DNA of 64,000 nt from CADEED01 sp041395625 (GTDB lineage Bacteria > Pseudomonadota > Gammaproteobacteria > Steroidobacterales > Steroidobacteraceae): NCBI GenBank assembly GCA_041395625.1, contig JAWLAE010000001.1, positions 62,001 through 126,000 on the forward strand. Reading direction: 5' to 3'. The notes beneath the pieces are model-generated. The model saw only the letters and a program-made list of their open reading frames with translations, made no database searches and was not told the DNA's origin. The position numbers and the translations under genes are program-made. Below are positions 42,205-51,608 of the stretch, in pieces. Numbering within the stretch: the first letter of the stretch is position 1; each line of letters starts with the position of its first letter.

Positions 42205-43090
42205 CACCGACGCCGGCGGTACTGCGGCGCGAGTAGTAGCGGTACAGCACGGCGCCCATCACGAGCGTCCAACCGAGCACCAGCCAGCCAACGAAACCGT
42301 CGAATCGCGACAGCAGGAAGGCGTAGGGACTAGATTCGTCGGGTGCCGAGGTTGCACGGATGAACGTGATTGCCCAGACCCAGCCAGCGTGCAGGCCGAT
42401 ACAGGCGGCGATGTTGCCGGTCAGGCTGCGGACCAGTCCTAACAAGATGCCCACGGCAGCGAGTGCCAGGAACGCATCGGCGATCGCCAGCGGCTGCGCA
42501 AAGCTGTGCAGGACGCCCGCCAGCATGTCGAGCCCGCTGCCGGCGTGTACCTCGTCGGCGGGGATGCGGTACTTGCCGATGAAATGCGTCGCCGAGTACA
42601 CCAGTGCCGTCAGGACGATGGCGGTGCGCGCGCCGGACTCGCGGGCGATGGCGGTGTGCATCGCGCCGCGCAGAAACGTTTCCTCGATCAGCGCGACAAC
42701 GAGTCCACTAGTGAGGCCCTTGAACGTGAGCGTCGCGAACGTGGCGAGATCGAGTGTCACATTGCTGCGCAGCGTGCGCATGTCGAGCGCGAGCATCAGG
42801 GCGACGATCGGCAGCATCATCACGACGCCGAGTACGAGGCCGACGCCGAGCTCGCGCAGGAACGCGCGTCGCGGCAGGCCATAACCCATGCTGGATCGAT
42901 TGGCGAGCCGCATGCGGCGGACCGTGAAAAAGAACGCGACCGCCAGCGTCAGCATCGCGATGCGGCTGGCGACACGATGAAACGGGAAGTCGAACTGCGG
43001 TGTGAGCAACAGCCAGGCGGGATAGGCGAGCGCGGCAATGCCGAGCAGCCCAAGACCGATGAGACCCATGAAAATCGCAAATGCGCGCAT
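42179..43090 (-). CDS. CPBP-family intramembrane metalloprotease
   Basis: 303 residues, about eight membrane helices. CPBP (Rce1-like) signature: EETFLRG (EExxxR) at the start of the motif region, then YSATHFIG (FxxxH-type) and GLHAGWVWA (HxxxN-type). These residues are the presumed catalytic and metal-binding ones. In bacteria such proteins process peptides or self-immunity factors in the membrane; no bacteriocin gene is nearby. Its ATG is at 43090; the C-terminus overlaps the Lon-like gene. Confidence 0.88.
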   Translation of the reverse strand: MRAFAIFMGLIGLGLLGIAALAYPAWLLLTPQFDFPFHRVASRIAMLTLAVAFFFTVRRMRLANRSSMGYGLPRRAFLRELGVGLVLGVVMMLPIVALMLALDMRTLRSNVTLDLATFATLTFKGLTSGLVVALIEETFLRGAMHTAIARESGARTAIVLTALVYSATHFIGKYRIPADEVHAGSGLDMLAGVLHSFAQPLAIADAFLALAAVGILLGLVRSLTGNIAACIGLHAGWVWAITFIRATSAPDESSPYAFLLSRFDGFVGWLVLGWTLVMGAVLYRYYSRRSTAGVGVTPARRAA

Positions 43091-43201
43091 GCGCGCACGT
43101 TACGCGGCCGGCATTAACTGCGCAAACGCAGCAGATTTGCGCCGTTCCATGGCCCGCCGCATGCGCGATGCTGATGGCTTCTGCCACGGAGGTCAGTGCC
43201 C

Positions 43202-43639
43202 ATGCAAGACAACACCACGGATCCTTCCACCGCACTCGAGGTCATTGCCAAGCTTAGCGCTGGGGTCGATCCTGCGACTGGCTTGCCACTAGCTGCCGAT
43301 TCAATCGTTCAGCAGCCGACTGTGCGAGGTGCGCTCAGCCAGGCTCGGGCAGCGCTCGAGTCTCGAATTGTACGCCGCTCACGTCGCGGTCAGACGCCTC
43401 GCAACTTAGGTGCGCCTTGGACGATGGAGGAGGAGCGCCTGATGATGGCCGCCTTCGATGCCGGACACTCCCCGATCGAGATCGCCGCTACGCTCGAACG
43501 CTCGCTGGCGGGCGTCGAAGCGCGTCTGGAGAAGCTCGGGCGCATTGCGCCGGAGTTGCGCACCACACGGAATCGCTTTCGGCCTGCCACGCCGGCAAGC
43601 GGAGCGGGCCGCGCCGGCGAGGCTACTGCAGGCGACTGA
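43202..43639 (+). CDS. Small Myb/SANT-like helical protein, function unknown
   Basis: 145 residues from ATG 43202, nine bases after GGAGG. The central part WTMEEERLMMAAFDAGHSPIEIAATLERSLAGVEARLEKLG resembles a Myb/SANT-like or sigma-like DNA-binding helix set that begins with a Trp and has a helix-turn-helix rhythm. The flanks are Ala/Arg-rich and probably disordered. Cytoplasmic. A DNA-binding role is only inferred. The last 17 bp overlap the convergent TraB/GumN-like gene. Confidence 0.6.
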   Translation: MQDNTTDPSTALEVIAKLSAGVDPATGLPLAADSIVQQPTVRGALSQARAALESRIVRRSRRGQTPRNLGAPWTMEEERLMMAAFDAGHSPIEIAATLERSLAGVEARLEKLGRIAPELRTTRNRFRPATPASGAGRAGEATAGD

Positions 43640-44501
43640 GCTTGACGCCGCGCTGCTCGAGCAGCGCGATCAGGCCGTCCGGTCCGACCAGGTGCAGCGC
43701 GCCGACCAGCACCAGGTAGTCGTCCGTACCTTGTCGCAGCGCCAGGATCTTCGGCACCCAGTTGGCGTTCCGCTGGCTGAGGAGTGCTCGATAGAGTTCC
43801 GGTGCGCCGGCGAACTCGCGCCGCAATTCCGCCTCCAGGGCATCCAGTCTGCCGTTGCGCCAGCCGTTGAGCAGCGCCGCGAGTTCGGTCTGCGCGGCAC
43901 CAATATCGTCGCTCGAGAGCTCCAGGAATTTTGCTTGGGTTTGGTAGTCCTGATCGTCGAACAGCGAGAGTTGTTCACTCAAGGTTTCGAGGCCGGTGAT
44001 TTCCTTGCCGTCGGCCCGGGCCCTTGCGGCCAGCTGCTGGTCGACCCCCAACATGGGGTCATAGCCACTCTTGGCGAGCGCCGCCTGCGTGAGCACCAGC
44101 GTGACGACCCACGGTTCCAGTCGGTCGAGGATCGCGGGCGGCAGCCCCAGCTGTTCGGCCGCCTGGACGGCCGCAGCGTATTGCGCGGCAGACAACACGC
44201 CGGCGAGGGTCTGGTCGGCAGGCAGCGTGCCCCGCTGCAACATGAAAGTAGCGGCCTCGGCAGGATCGAGATCGTCCATGTCGAGTTCCATCACCAGCGT
44301 TTCGGCGTCCGCGTAAGCGCGTTCGATCGAGCGCGGCAATTCGGCATCGTGTGCCGGCAAGGCATGCACCGAGCCCGCGATGTACACCGTATTGTGCTCG
44401 CCCTGCAGCGACCATACGGCAGAGTCGGCCTGCGCGAGCTGTGACGACAGCAGCGTCGCGGTCACCAGCAGCAGTCCAGTTCGTGCAGTAATCGGCTTCA
44501 C
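43623..44501 (-). CDS. TraB/GumN (Tiki-like) family exported protein
   Basis: 292 residues from GTG 44501. A signal peptide (GLLLVTATLLSSQLAQA) is followed by the family's two GxxH motifs: AGSVHALP near the N-terminus and VGALHLVGPDG near the C-terminus. Between them are helical segments with conserved acidic residues (VMELDMDDLD, PWVVTLVL). Family members are distant metalloproteases (Tiki in animals); bacterial GumN is without known role. Start overlaps the stop of the phosphoesterase gene (4 bp). Confidence 0.85.
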   Translation of the reverse strand: MKPITARTGLLLVTATLLSSQLAQADSAVWSLQGEHNTVYIAGSVHALPAHDAELPRSIERAYADAETLVMELDMDDLDPAEAATFMLQRGTLPADQTLAGVLSAAQYAAAVQAAEQLGLPPAILDRLEPWVVTLVLTQAALAKSGYDPMLGVDQQLAARARADGKEITGLETLSEQLSLFDDQDYQTQAKFLELSSDDIGAAQTELAALLNGWRNGRLDALEAELRREFAGAPELYRALLSQRNANWVPKILALRQGTDDYLVLVGALHLVGPDGLIALLEQRGVKLSRLQ

Positions 44502-45244
44502 GTCACGAAGTGTACGGCGGTTTCGATCTGGCCCGACGGCTGCAAGGCTAGCGTCCGGAACCCTGGTGGCAGTGTGTCGAGTGCGAACTCGCTCGAATGC
44601 GGCAAGAACTGGGAACACGTAGAGGGCGTGCCAAGCAGGCGCACGCCGCCGCGCAGCGCGTCGTAGGACTGATGCACATGCCCCCACAAAACGGCACGGA
44701 CGTGCGCGTGACGATCGACGACTGACCAGAAATCCGCCGCATTCTTGAGGCCGACCTCGTCCAGCCAGTCACTCGTCATCGGCACGGGATGGTGGTGCAG
44801 GCAGATGAGTGCCGGACGTTGGGGCGCCGTCTCCAGCGCGCTCGCCAGCTCGCTCAGGGAAGCCGCCGACAGTTCGCCGTGCGCGGCGTTGGGTACGGTG
44901 CTGTCGAGCATGATTACTCGCCAGGCACCGAGATCGGCGTGGCCGCCCAGAACGAAGGGCGGCGCCGCGAGCGCGCGCCGCATGGCTGGCACGTCATCAT
45001 GATTGCCGGGGATGCACCAGATCGGCTTGCCAAGCTCACCTAACAGCTTCGGCAGGTGTGCGTAACCCGTGGCGTCGTCCTGTACCAGATCGCCAGTCAG
45101 CAGGACTCGATCGGCAGCGGTGATTGCATCGCTGGCGGCTGCCAGCGTCTGCTGGAACGACCGCAATGTGGCCAGACCACGCAGAGTGCCAGCGGCACTG
45201 CCAAACAGGTGCGGATCTGTTAGTTGGACGAGTCGGACCGTCAT
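44498..45244 (-). CDS. cpdA: Metallophosphoesterase, CpdA-like
   Basis: 248 residues from ATG 45244 (a longer frame to 45598 has no support). Calcineurin-like: VQLTDPHLFG (D-x-H), LLTGDLVQDD, PGNHDD, LHHHPVPM and GHVHQSYD. This order is that of CpdA, the 3',5'-cAMP phosphodiesterase (275 residues in E. coli), and the length and end fit. It hydrolyses cAMP in the cytoplasm. Substrate assignment rests on family similarity. Overlaps the GumN-like gene. Confidence 0.85.
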   Translation of the reverse strand: MTVRLVQLTDPHLFGSAAGTLRGLATLRSFQQTLAAASDAITAADRVLLTGDLVQDDATGYAHLPKLLGELGKPIWCIPGNHDDVPAMRRALAAPPFVLGGHADLGAWRVIMLDSTVPNAAHGELSAASLSELASALETAPQRPALICLHHHPVPMTSDWLDEVGLKNAADFWSVVDRHAHVRAVLWGHVHQSYDALRGGVRLLGTPSTCSQFLPHSSEFALDTLPPGFRTLALQPSGQIETAVHFVT

Positions 45245-45516
45245 GCCTGTTTCGACCTGCTCCGGCGGCGCTGGTTCAATGGAGCATCGTAGCTCGAAAC
45301 AGCGTCTTTTGCGGGTGACCTGTGTCAAACCGCAACGTGGCTGGCACCTTAGGTTGTGACAACCGACACACTTGCGGCGTAACAGAACGTCTGGGTCGCG
45401 TCGGGATGCGGCGACGACCGCCGACCAGTCGCCGACTGCCACGGGTGGTCCGGCTGCGTTATGCTTGGACTTCGAAGTGTCTGACGGCATCCAAGAGCAA
45501 ACGAATGGGGAGTTAC
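45245..45516. promoter_or_regulatory. 272 bp divergent region between cpdA and the nitrilase homologue
   Basis: No gene. Contains GGTTGT-G-ACAACC (45352-45364), a perfect 6-bp inverted repeat with a one-base centre, and the repeated-looking CCGCAACGTGG. The ribosome site GGGGAG at 45507 precedes the nitrilase ATG. The inverted repeat could be a small operator; chance is not excluded. Confidence 0.35.
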
Positions 45517-46710
45517 ATGAGCAAATCATCGGCCAAATTTTCGCGTCGCCAGCTGCTCGCATCTGGCAGTGTTGCCGGACTGACCGGACTCGTGGCAACC
45601 ACAGCGCAGCCGGCCGCCGCGCAAGGTGCGGCCACTGGCGAGCGGATCACAGTCGCTCGCAAGGGCAAGTACGACAGCGTCGAATTGCGGCAGCCCGCCA
45701 TCAACGTCGCGGCAATCCAGTCCCGCGTCAGGTCGGTGGACGTGAAGAACCTGGGCCCCACGATGAAGGCCAACGTCGAGCATGTGCTGCGCTTGATCGA
45801 CTATGCGCAGAATCGCCCGGAAGAGTGGGGTCCGGACAATGTCTGGGGCGCCAAGCAGGATCTCATCTGCATGCACGAGTTCCCCATCCAGGGCTTCATT
45901 CCCTGGACACGCACCGAGCTCAACAAGATCGCTTTCGAGTTGCCTGGGCCAGAGTCGGACGCGATCGGCCAGCGTGCCAAGAAATACGGTTGTTATATTG
46001 CCTATGGTTGTTATGCCAAGGACAAGGACTGGCCGCGACACGTGATCAACATGTCGGTGATCGTCGGTCCAGACGGCAACATCGTCTCCAAACAATGGAA
46101 AGCACGCAATATTCTGGGGCTGTTCGGTGATGTGGCGCTGATCGGCACGACGATCTACGACGTGCTCGATCGCTACGTCGAAATGTATGGCTGGGATGCC
46201 GTGCTGCCGGTGGCGCGCACCGACATCGGCAATCTGGCGATGACGGCCGTCGGGGCGGAACCGATGCTCTATGCCGCGCTCGCCATGAAGGGTGCTGAGG
46301 TGCTGATCATGTCGGTCACCGGTGGTTCGAACGCCGACAGCGCGATGGCGACGGCGCGCGCCAACCGGATCTATACGGTGGGCGTGGGCAATTCCGTCTC
46401 CCCGGACAACATCGGGTTCACTGATGCCGCGGGCGCCGAGGACGAGGGCACGGCGATCATCGATCCGCGCGGTACGCCGCTGGCGCGCTCCGGCAATCAT
46501 CACGAGGATATCGTTCGGGCGCGGATTCCGATCGCAGATTTTCGCAAGACGCGTCGTTTCCCCGAAGTACCCATGGCCTTGCTGTTGCCGGTGTTCGAGC
46601 AATACCAGCCGCTCTTCGAGCCGAATGGCTTTGCCAAAGAGCTGCCGGAAACGTACCGCGAGGCGGGTGCCTTGGTGCGCAAGCGCATGGGCATGGAGCC
46701 GATGAAATAG
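45517..46710 (+). CDS. Tat-exported nitrilase-superfamily homologue, probably lacking the catalytic cysteine
   Basis: 397 residues from ATG 45517, with GGGGAG six bases before. Tat-type signal SRRQLLASGS (9-18), then a nitrilase-fold domain: Glu E121 in CMHEFPIQG, Lys K195 in KQWKARN, and the elbow region GNLAMTAVGAEPML. In active nitrilases this last block has Cys after (L/I)I; here the aligned residue is Thr243. The rest, AALAMKGAEVLIMS and NADSAMATARAN, follows the family. It could be a non-catalytic or differently acting exported protein. Periplasmic by prediction; function unknown. Confidence 0.7.
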   Translation: MSKSSAKFSRRQLLASGSVAGLTGLVATTAQPAAAQGAATGERITVARKGKYDSVELRQPAINVAAIQSRVRSVDVKNLGPTMKANVEHVLRLIDYAQNRPEEWGPDNVWGAKQDLICMHEFPIQGFIPWTRTELNKIAFELPGPESDAIGQRAKKYGCYIAYGCYAKDKDWPRHVINMSVIVGPDGNIVSKQWKARNILGLFGDVALIGTTIYDVLDRYVEMYGWDAVLPVARTDIGNLAMTAVGAEPMLYAALAMKGAEVLIMSVTGGSNADSAMATARANRIYTVGVGNSVSPDNIGFTDAAGAEDEGTAIIDPRGTPLARSGNHHEDIVRARIPIADFRKTRRFPEVPMALLLPVFEQYQPLFEPNGFAKELPETYREAGALVRKRMGMEPMK

Positions 46711-46758
46711 CGACCGGTCGGCGCAGGCAACACCGTCGGACTCAATCGGGGTATCTCA

Positions 46759-47481
46759 GTGACTGTGCAACTCATGCGGCGCTTTCTGCTTGGCAGTCTG
46801 CTGGTTGTATCGCTGGCGGCATTTGCCGCTGGCGAGCCCGCGACACGCTACATCGACAGCCTTGCGATCACCGACTTCAAAGACTTCACCACTACGAGCC
46901 TCGGTCGCAGGTCGAAGCAATTCCAGGCAGATCCTGCGCTCGGCCCGGTGTGGGTCATTGTCGACTTCATCGGTGCGCCGGTCGACAGCTCGCGCGATGG
47001 CAGGGCAACGTTCGATATCATGCCGGAAGCCATTCCGGTGCCGGCCGGGACGAACTTCGCGATCTTTGAGTCGCAACACATGGCCAGGTTCGATCCGGAC
47101 ACTGCGTTGATGATCACGGCTGGCGGCGTGACGAAGAAGCTGGTCTTGGAAGACTTCCGCGCGTTCTTGAGCAAGGAAGATTTCGAGCAGCTGCGGCGCG
47201 CGACCACCGGCGGACGCGGTTTTCTGCAGCTGATCAAGGTGAACCGGTTCGCCATCCCCGCAGACAGGGACACCGATATCGGCGTTTCGGTCAATACCAT
47301 GGACAATATGCTGCCGTCAGTCCTGCGCCTCACGATCGGGCAAGGTGCCATACCGTTGGACGTGCAGCGTGTGATCGATCAGACCAATGGCAGCTGGTTG
47401 TACCGCTACCGGCACTTCGTGCTCGCAATGGCGGGCTGTCTCGCGCTCCTGATCGCGCTGTTTCGCTGGCGACGCTCGTGA
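46759..47481 (+). CDS. Exported protein with a C-terminal membrane anchor, unknown function
   Basis: 240 residues, GTG start (ATG at 46774 is an alternative giving MRRFLLGSLL). Signal peptide FLLGSLLVVSLAAFAAG, a compact middle with DSLAITDFKDFTT, PVWVIVDFIGAPVD and GVTKKLVLEDFRAFLSKEDFEQLRR, and a C-terminal helix (VLAMAGCLALLIALF) followed by RWRRS, so the body is probably periplasmic and tail-anchored. No family recognised. 48 bp after the nitrilase homologue. Confidence 0.6.
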   Translation: MTVQLMRRFLLGSLLVVSLAAFAAGEPATRYIDSLAITDFKDFTTTSLGRRSKQFQADPALGPVWVIVDFIGAPVDSSRDGRATFDIMPEAIPVPAGTNFAIFESQHMARFDPDTALMITAGGVTKKLVLEDFRAFLSKEDFEQLRRATTGGRGFLQLIKVNRFAIPADRDTDIGVSVNTMDNMLPSVLRLTIGQGAIPLDVQRVIDQTNGSWLYRYRHFVLAMAGCLALLIALFRWRRS

Positions 47482-47493
47482 GTTGGGCGGCGA

Positions 47494-47871
47494 ATGAGTG
47501 AGTTTGTCAGCTATCTCCACGAGGTTTTCGAGCGTCTTGGCGCTGTGCAGACCCGACGGATGTTCGGCGGTCATGGTGTGTACCGAGAAGGTCTGATGTT
47601 CGGCCTGGTCGCCGACGACGTGCTGTATCTGAAGGTCGATGCGGAGTCGTTGCCGCGCTTCGCAGCGCGTGGTTGTCGGCCATTCGAGTATGGCAAGGGC
47701 GACAAGCTCACCCAGATGTCGTACTACTCGGCGCCGGGCGAGATTTTCGAGGACCCGGATGAAGCGCAGGTGTGGGGCGCGCTCGCTTTTGCGGCGGCCG
47801 TGCGCAGCCGCGCGAGCAAGCCCGGCAAGCGGGCAGTGCGCACCAGGAAAAAGGCGGCGGGAACGCAATGA
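47494..47871 (+). CDS. TfoX/Sxy N-terminal-domain protein
   Basis: 125 residues. TfoX-N fold: YLHEVFERLGAVQTRRMFGGHGVYREGLMFGLVADDVLYLKVD and KGDKLTQMSYYSAPGEIFED, then a lysine-rich tail (GKRAVRTRKKAAG). E. coli Sxy/TfoX has an additional C-terminal domain; this one lacks it, so a role as competence activator is unlikely to be direct. Its stop (TGA, 47869-47871) overlaps the ATG of the beta-carbonic anhydrase relic. Confidence 0.88.
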   Translation: MSEFVSYLHEVFERLGAVQTRRMFGGHGVYREGLMFGLVADDVLYLKVDAESLPRFAARGCRPFEYGKGDKLTQMSYYSAPGEIFEDPDEAQVWGALAFAAAVRSRASKPGKRAVRTRKKAAGTQ

Positions 47872-48003
47872 TCCCGGCGCAGGGAGCACTGCAGCGGTTG
47901 CGTAGTGGCAATCAGCGCTTCGTCGATGAGGCACGGAGAATCTGCTCCTGCACGACGGCTTGCTGGTAGTCGGAACCGGGAATTCCCTAGAGACAGGTCG
48001 TGA
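47868..48003 (+). pseudogene. Relic of a beta-carbonic anhydrase with an internal deletion
   Basis: Two pieces of one gene survive. From 47868 the frame reads MIPAQGALQRLRSGNQRFVDEAR, the usual N-terminus of bacterial beta-carbonic anhydrases, and ends after CSCTTACW. From 47951, in another frame, DGLLVVGTGNSLETGR matches the C-terminal block of the same family (VVGA-YSLETG). The middle, about 170 residues with the zinc ligands, is absent. It starts 4 bp inside the TfoX-like stop, so the intact gene was once co-transcribed. No function expected. Confidence 0.72.
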
Positions 48004-48131
48004 TGAGAGCGCTGCGGCAGCGCCGTATCTACCACGGCCTGTAAGTTTTCCGGACTGTGGCGTGCCGGTGTGCGCGCAGCCGAAATGCCTGCCAATCCGC
48101 GCTATGCTCCCGCAATGGTCGGCGCACGCGC

Positions 48132-49493
48132 ATGAAAGCTCAGTTTTTCAAGTATCTGGATCGGATTCGTTCGAGCTTCTGGTTCCTGCCCTCCGTGATG
48201 GCACTGGGGACGGTGGGTTTCGCGCTCTTTACTGTGCGGCTGGACGAGACGCTGACCGCCGATTGGCTGCTGTCGCTGGATTGGGTGTATGGCGGTGGCG
48301 CGGAAGGCGCCAGTGCTGTTCTGCAAACGATCGCTGGTTCAATGATCACGATCGCGGGCGTCGTGTTCTCGCTGACCCTGGTCGCCTTGTCGCTCGCTTC
48401 GCAGCAGTTCGGTCCGCGCATGTTGCGCAATTTCATGCGCGATACGACCAACCAACTCGTATTGGGTACGTTCATTGCGACGTTTCTGTATTGCCTGCTG
48501 GTACTGCGTACGATTCGCCGCGCCGAAGACACATTGTTCGTGCCGCATCTCTCGGTCACATTCGGGCTGCTGTTCGCGTTGACCAGTCTGTGGGTGCTGA
48601 TCTATTTCATTCACCATGTGTCGGTGTCCATCCAGGCCGATGAAATCGTTGCCCGGGTTGGTAGGGAACTCCGCGATGCGATTGCCCAGCGCTTTGCCGA
48701 CCAGTTCAGAGCCGTCGATGGCAAGGAAGTTCCTGCGGCGACGGACTTGAGCCTGCCGGAATCGTTCGAGCGGGAGTCGGTGGCGATTGCTGCGGAAGAG
48801 GATGGCTATGTCCACTTGGTCGAGGATGATGCCTTGTTGGCGCTCGCCGAGAAGCACGACGCAGTGATCCAGGTCACGCATCGGGCGGGACACTACGTCG
48901 TGGCCGGTTCACCGCTGGCGCGCGTGTGGCCGGCTGACCGAGCAGCTAAGGACGGTCTCGGTGATCGGGTCAATGCAGCTTTCGTAGTCGGCAATCAACG
49001 CACGCCAGGCCAGGACGTAGAGTTTGCCGTCCAGCAACTGGTGGAGATCGCCGTGCGGGCGCTTTCACCTGGCGTCAACGATCCGTTCACGGCGATTGCC
49101 TGTATCGATCGCTTGAGTTCCGCGCTCTATTGTCTGGCACACAGAGAGATGCCGTCAGCGCATCGCCTGGACGAACAGCACCGCTTGCGGGTGGTCTTGC
49201 AACCGCTCAGTTTCGCGGGAATAACCGATCTTGCGCTGAACCAGATCCGCCAGCACGCCGGGCGTAGCGCGGCGGTCACGATCCGGCTTTTGGAGGCGCT
49301 CGAGGTGGTCGCGTCGGGCATCTGTCGCGATGGCGACGTCGAGATTCTGCAGCGTCATGCCGATATGATTGCGCGCGGCGCTCGCGACAGCCTGCCAGAA
49401 GAGAACGACCGGCAAGCTGTCAATGATCGCTACGATGCCGTGGTCGACGAACTGCGCCGTACTCGGCGCCGCGTCACGCCGCCTGGCGAGTGA
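48132..49493 (+). CDS. DUF2254 membrane protein
   Basis: 453 residues from ATG 48132; an upstream extension in frame is not believable. Membrane helices at about 18-38 (FWFLPSVMALGTVGFALF), 64-84 (IAGSMITIAGVVFSLTLVALSL), 110-130 (LGTFIATFLYCLLVL) and 145-165; then a soluble part ending LRRTRRRVTPPGE. The pattern SLASQQFGPRMLRNFMRD is diagnostic of DUF2254. Role unknown, possibly transport or mechanosensing. 4 kb after the Tat gene and 33 bp before the GNAT gene. Confidence 0.9.
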   Translation: MKAQFFKYLDRIRSSFWFLPSVMALGTVGFALFTVRLDETLTADWLLSLDWVYGGGAEGASAVLQTIAGSMITIAGVVFSLTLVALSLASQQFGPRMLRNFMRDTTNQLVLGTFIATFLYCLLVLRTIRRAEDTLFVPHLSVTFGLLFALTSLWVLIYFIHHVSVSIQADEIVARVGRELRDAIAQRFADQFRAVDGKEVPAATDLSLPESFERESVAIAAEEDGYVHLVEDDALLALAEKHDAVIQVTHRAGHYVVAGSPLARVWPADRAAKDGLGDRVNAAFVVGNQRTPGQDVEFAVQQLVEIAVRALSPGVNDPFTAIACIDRLSSALYCLAHREMPSAHRLDEQHRLRVVLQPLSFAGITDLALNQIRQHAGRSAAVTIRLLEALEVVASGICRDGDVEILQRHADMIARGARDSLPEENDRQAVNDRYDAVVDELRRTRRRVTPPGE

Positions 49494-49526
49494 TTCGTCC
49501 GGTTGTTGCGTCGGAGACCTGGATCG

Positions 49527-50071
49527 ATGCTCGTGATTGCAAGCGACGGTGTGATTGCGCTCGGTCCGTTTGGTGAGGCCGATCCCGAGGCGGTATACCC
49601 CGCAGTACGCGAATCGATTGCGGAGGTCAGCCGTTGGCTACCCTGGTGCCACCCTGGCTATGGTATCGAGGAGTCGCGAGCCTGGATCGCAGAGTGCGCA
49701 CGCAACTGGGAAAGCCGGTCCGCCTACCAACTAGGCATTTTCACGGTCGCAGACGGATCGTTCGCGGGTTCAGTGGGCATCAATCATCTGGTACGCACCA
49801 ACCGCATGGGCAATCTCGGCTACTGGCTGCGTACCAGCCAGGCTGGCCGCGGTTTTGCCACGCGCGCGGTGCGCCTCGCCGCCCGCTATGCGTTCGACGA
49901 GCTCGACCTGAGCCGGCTCGAGATCGTCGCCATCCCCGCCAATATCGCCAGCCGCCGGGTGGCCGAAAAAGCGGGCGCGCACCTGGAGTGCGTCGCCCGC
50001 AATCGTATCGTCATGCACGGCCAGACGTACCCGGCCGTGGTCTATTCACTCGTACCGGACGATCTCAAGCC

Positions 50072-50078
<7 letters not shown>
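49527..50078 (+). CDS. GNAT acetyltransferase, RimJ/RimL type
   Basis: 183 residues from ATG 49527. GNAT fold: FAGSVGINHLVRTNRMGNLGYWLRTSQAGRGFATRAVRLAARYAFDELDLSRLEIVAIPANIASRRVAEKAGAHLE, with the acetyl-CoA loop QAGRGFAT in RGxA form. Of the RimJ/RimL/YjdJ group that acetylates N-termini or small amines. Substrate unknown. Its end overlaps the convergent sahH by a few bases. Confidence 0.9.
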
Positions 50079-51490
<1,412 letters not shown>

Positions 51491-51522
51491 ACAGTCTCCG
51501 TTATCTCAAGCTTGGGATAAAC

Positions 51523-51592
51523 GGGCGCGGTTGTCTGATTGTTCCACTCTCCGAGCCTGGCGTCGTACCGACGCTGCAGCGCCCCTCGGGAG
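51523..51592 (-). promoter_or_regulatory. SAH riboswitch in the sahH leader
   Basis: On the minus strand the core sequence reads CCCGAGGGGCGCTGCAGCG, hairpin GCGTCG-GTA-CGACGC, then CCAGGCTCGG and a distal GCGCCC. Pairings visible: CCGAG (51585-51589) with CTCGG (51551-51555) as P1, the 6-bp P2 hairpin (51560-51574), and a pseudoknot GGGCGC (51579-51584) with GCGCCC (51523-51528). This is the SAH riboswitch pattern. SAH binding stabilises the pseudoknot and turns expression of the hydrolase on. It ends 33 bases before the sahH ATG. Confidence 0.9.
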
Positions 51593-51608
51593 CTTTGCAA
51601 TGATTCTC

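Noticed and set aside
42304..43117. Frame of 203 codons on the plus strand across the CPBP gene
   Set aside because: The minus-strand CPBP protease has motifs and helices; the other is its mirror.
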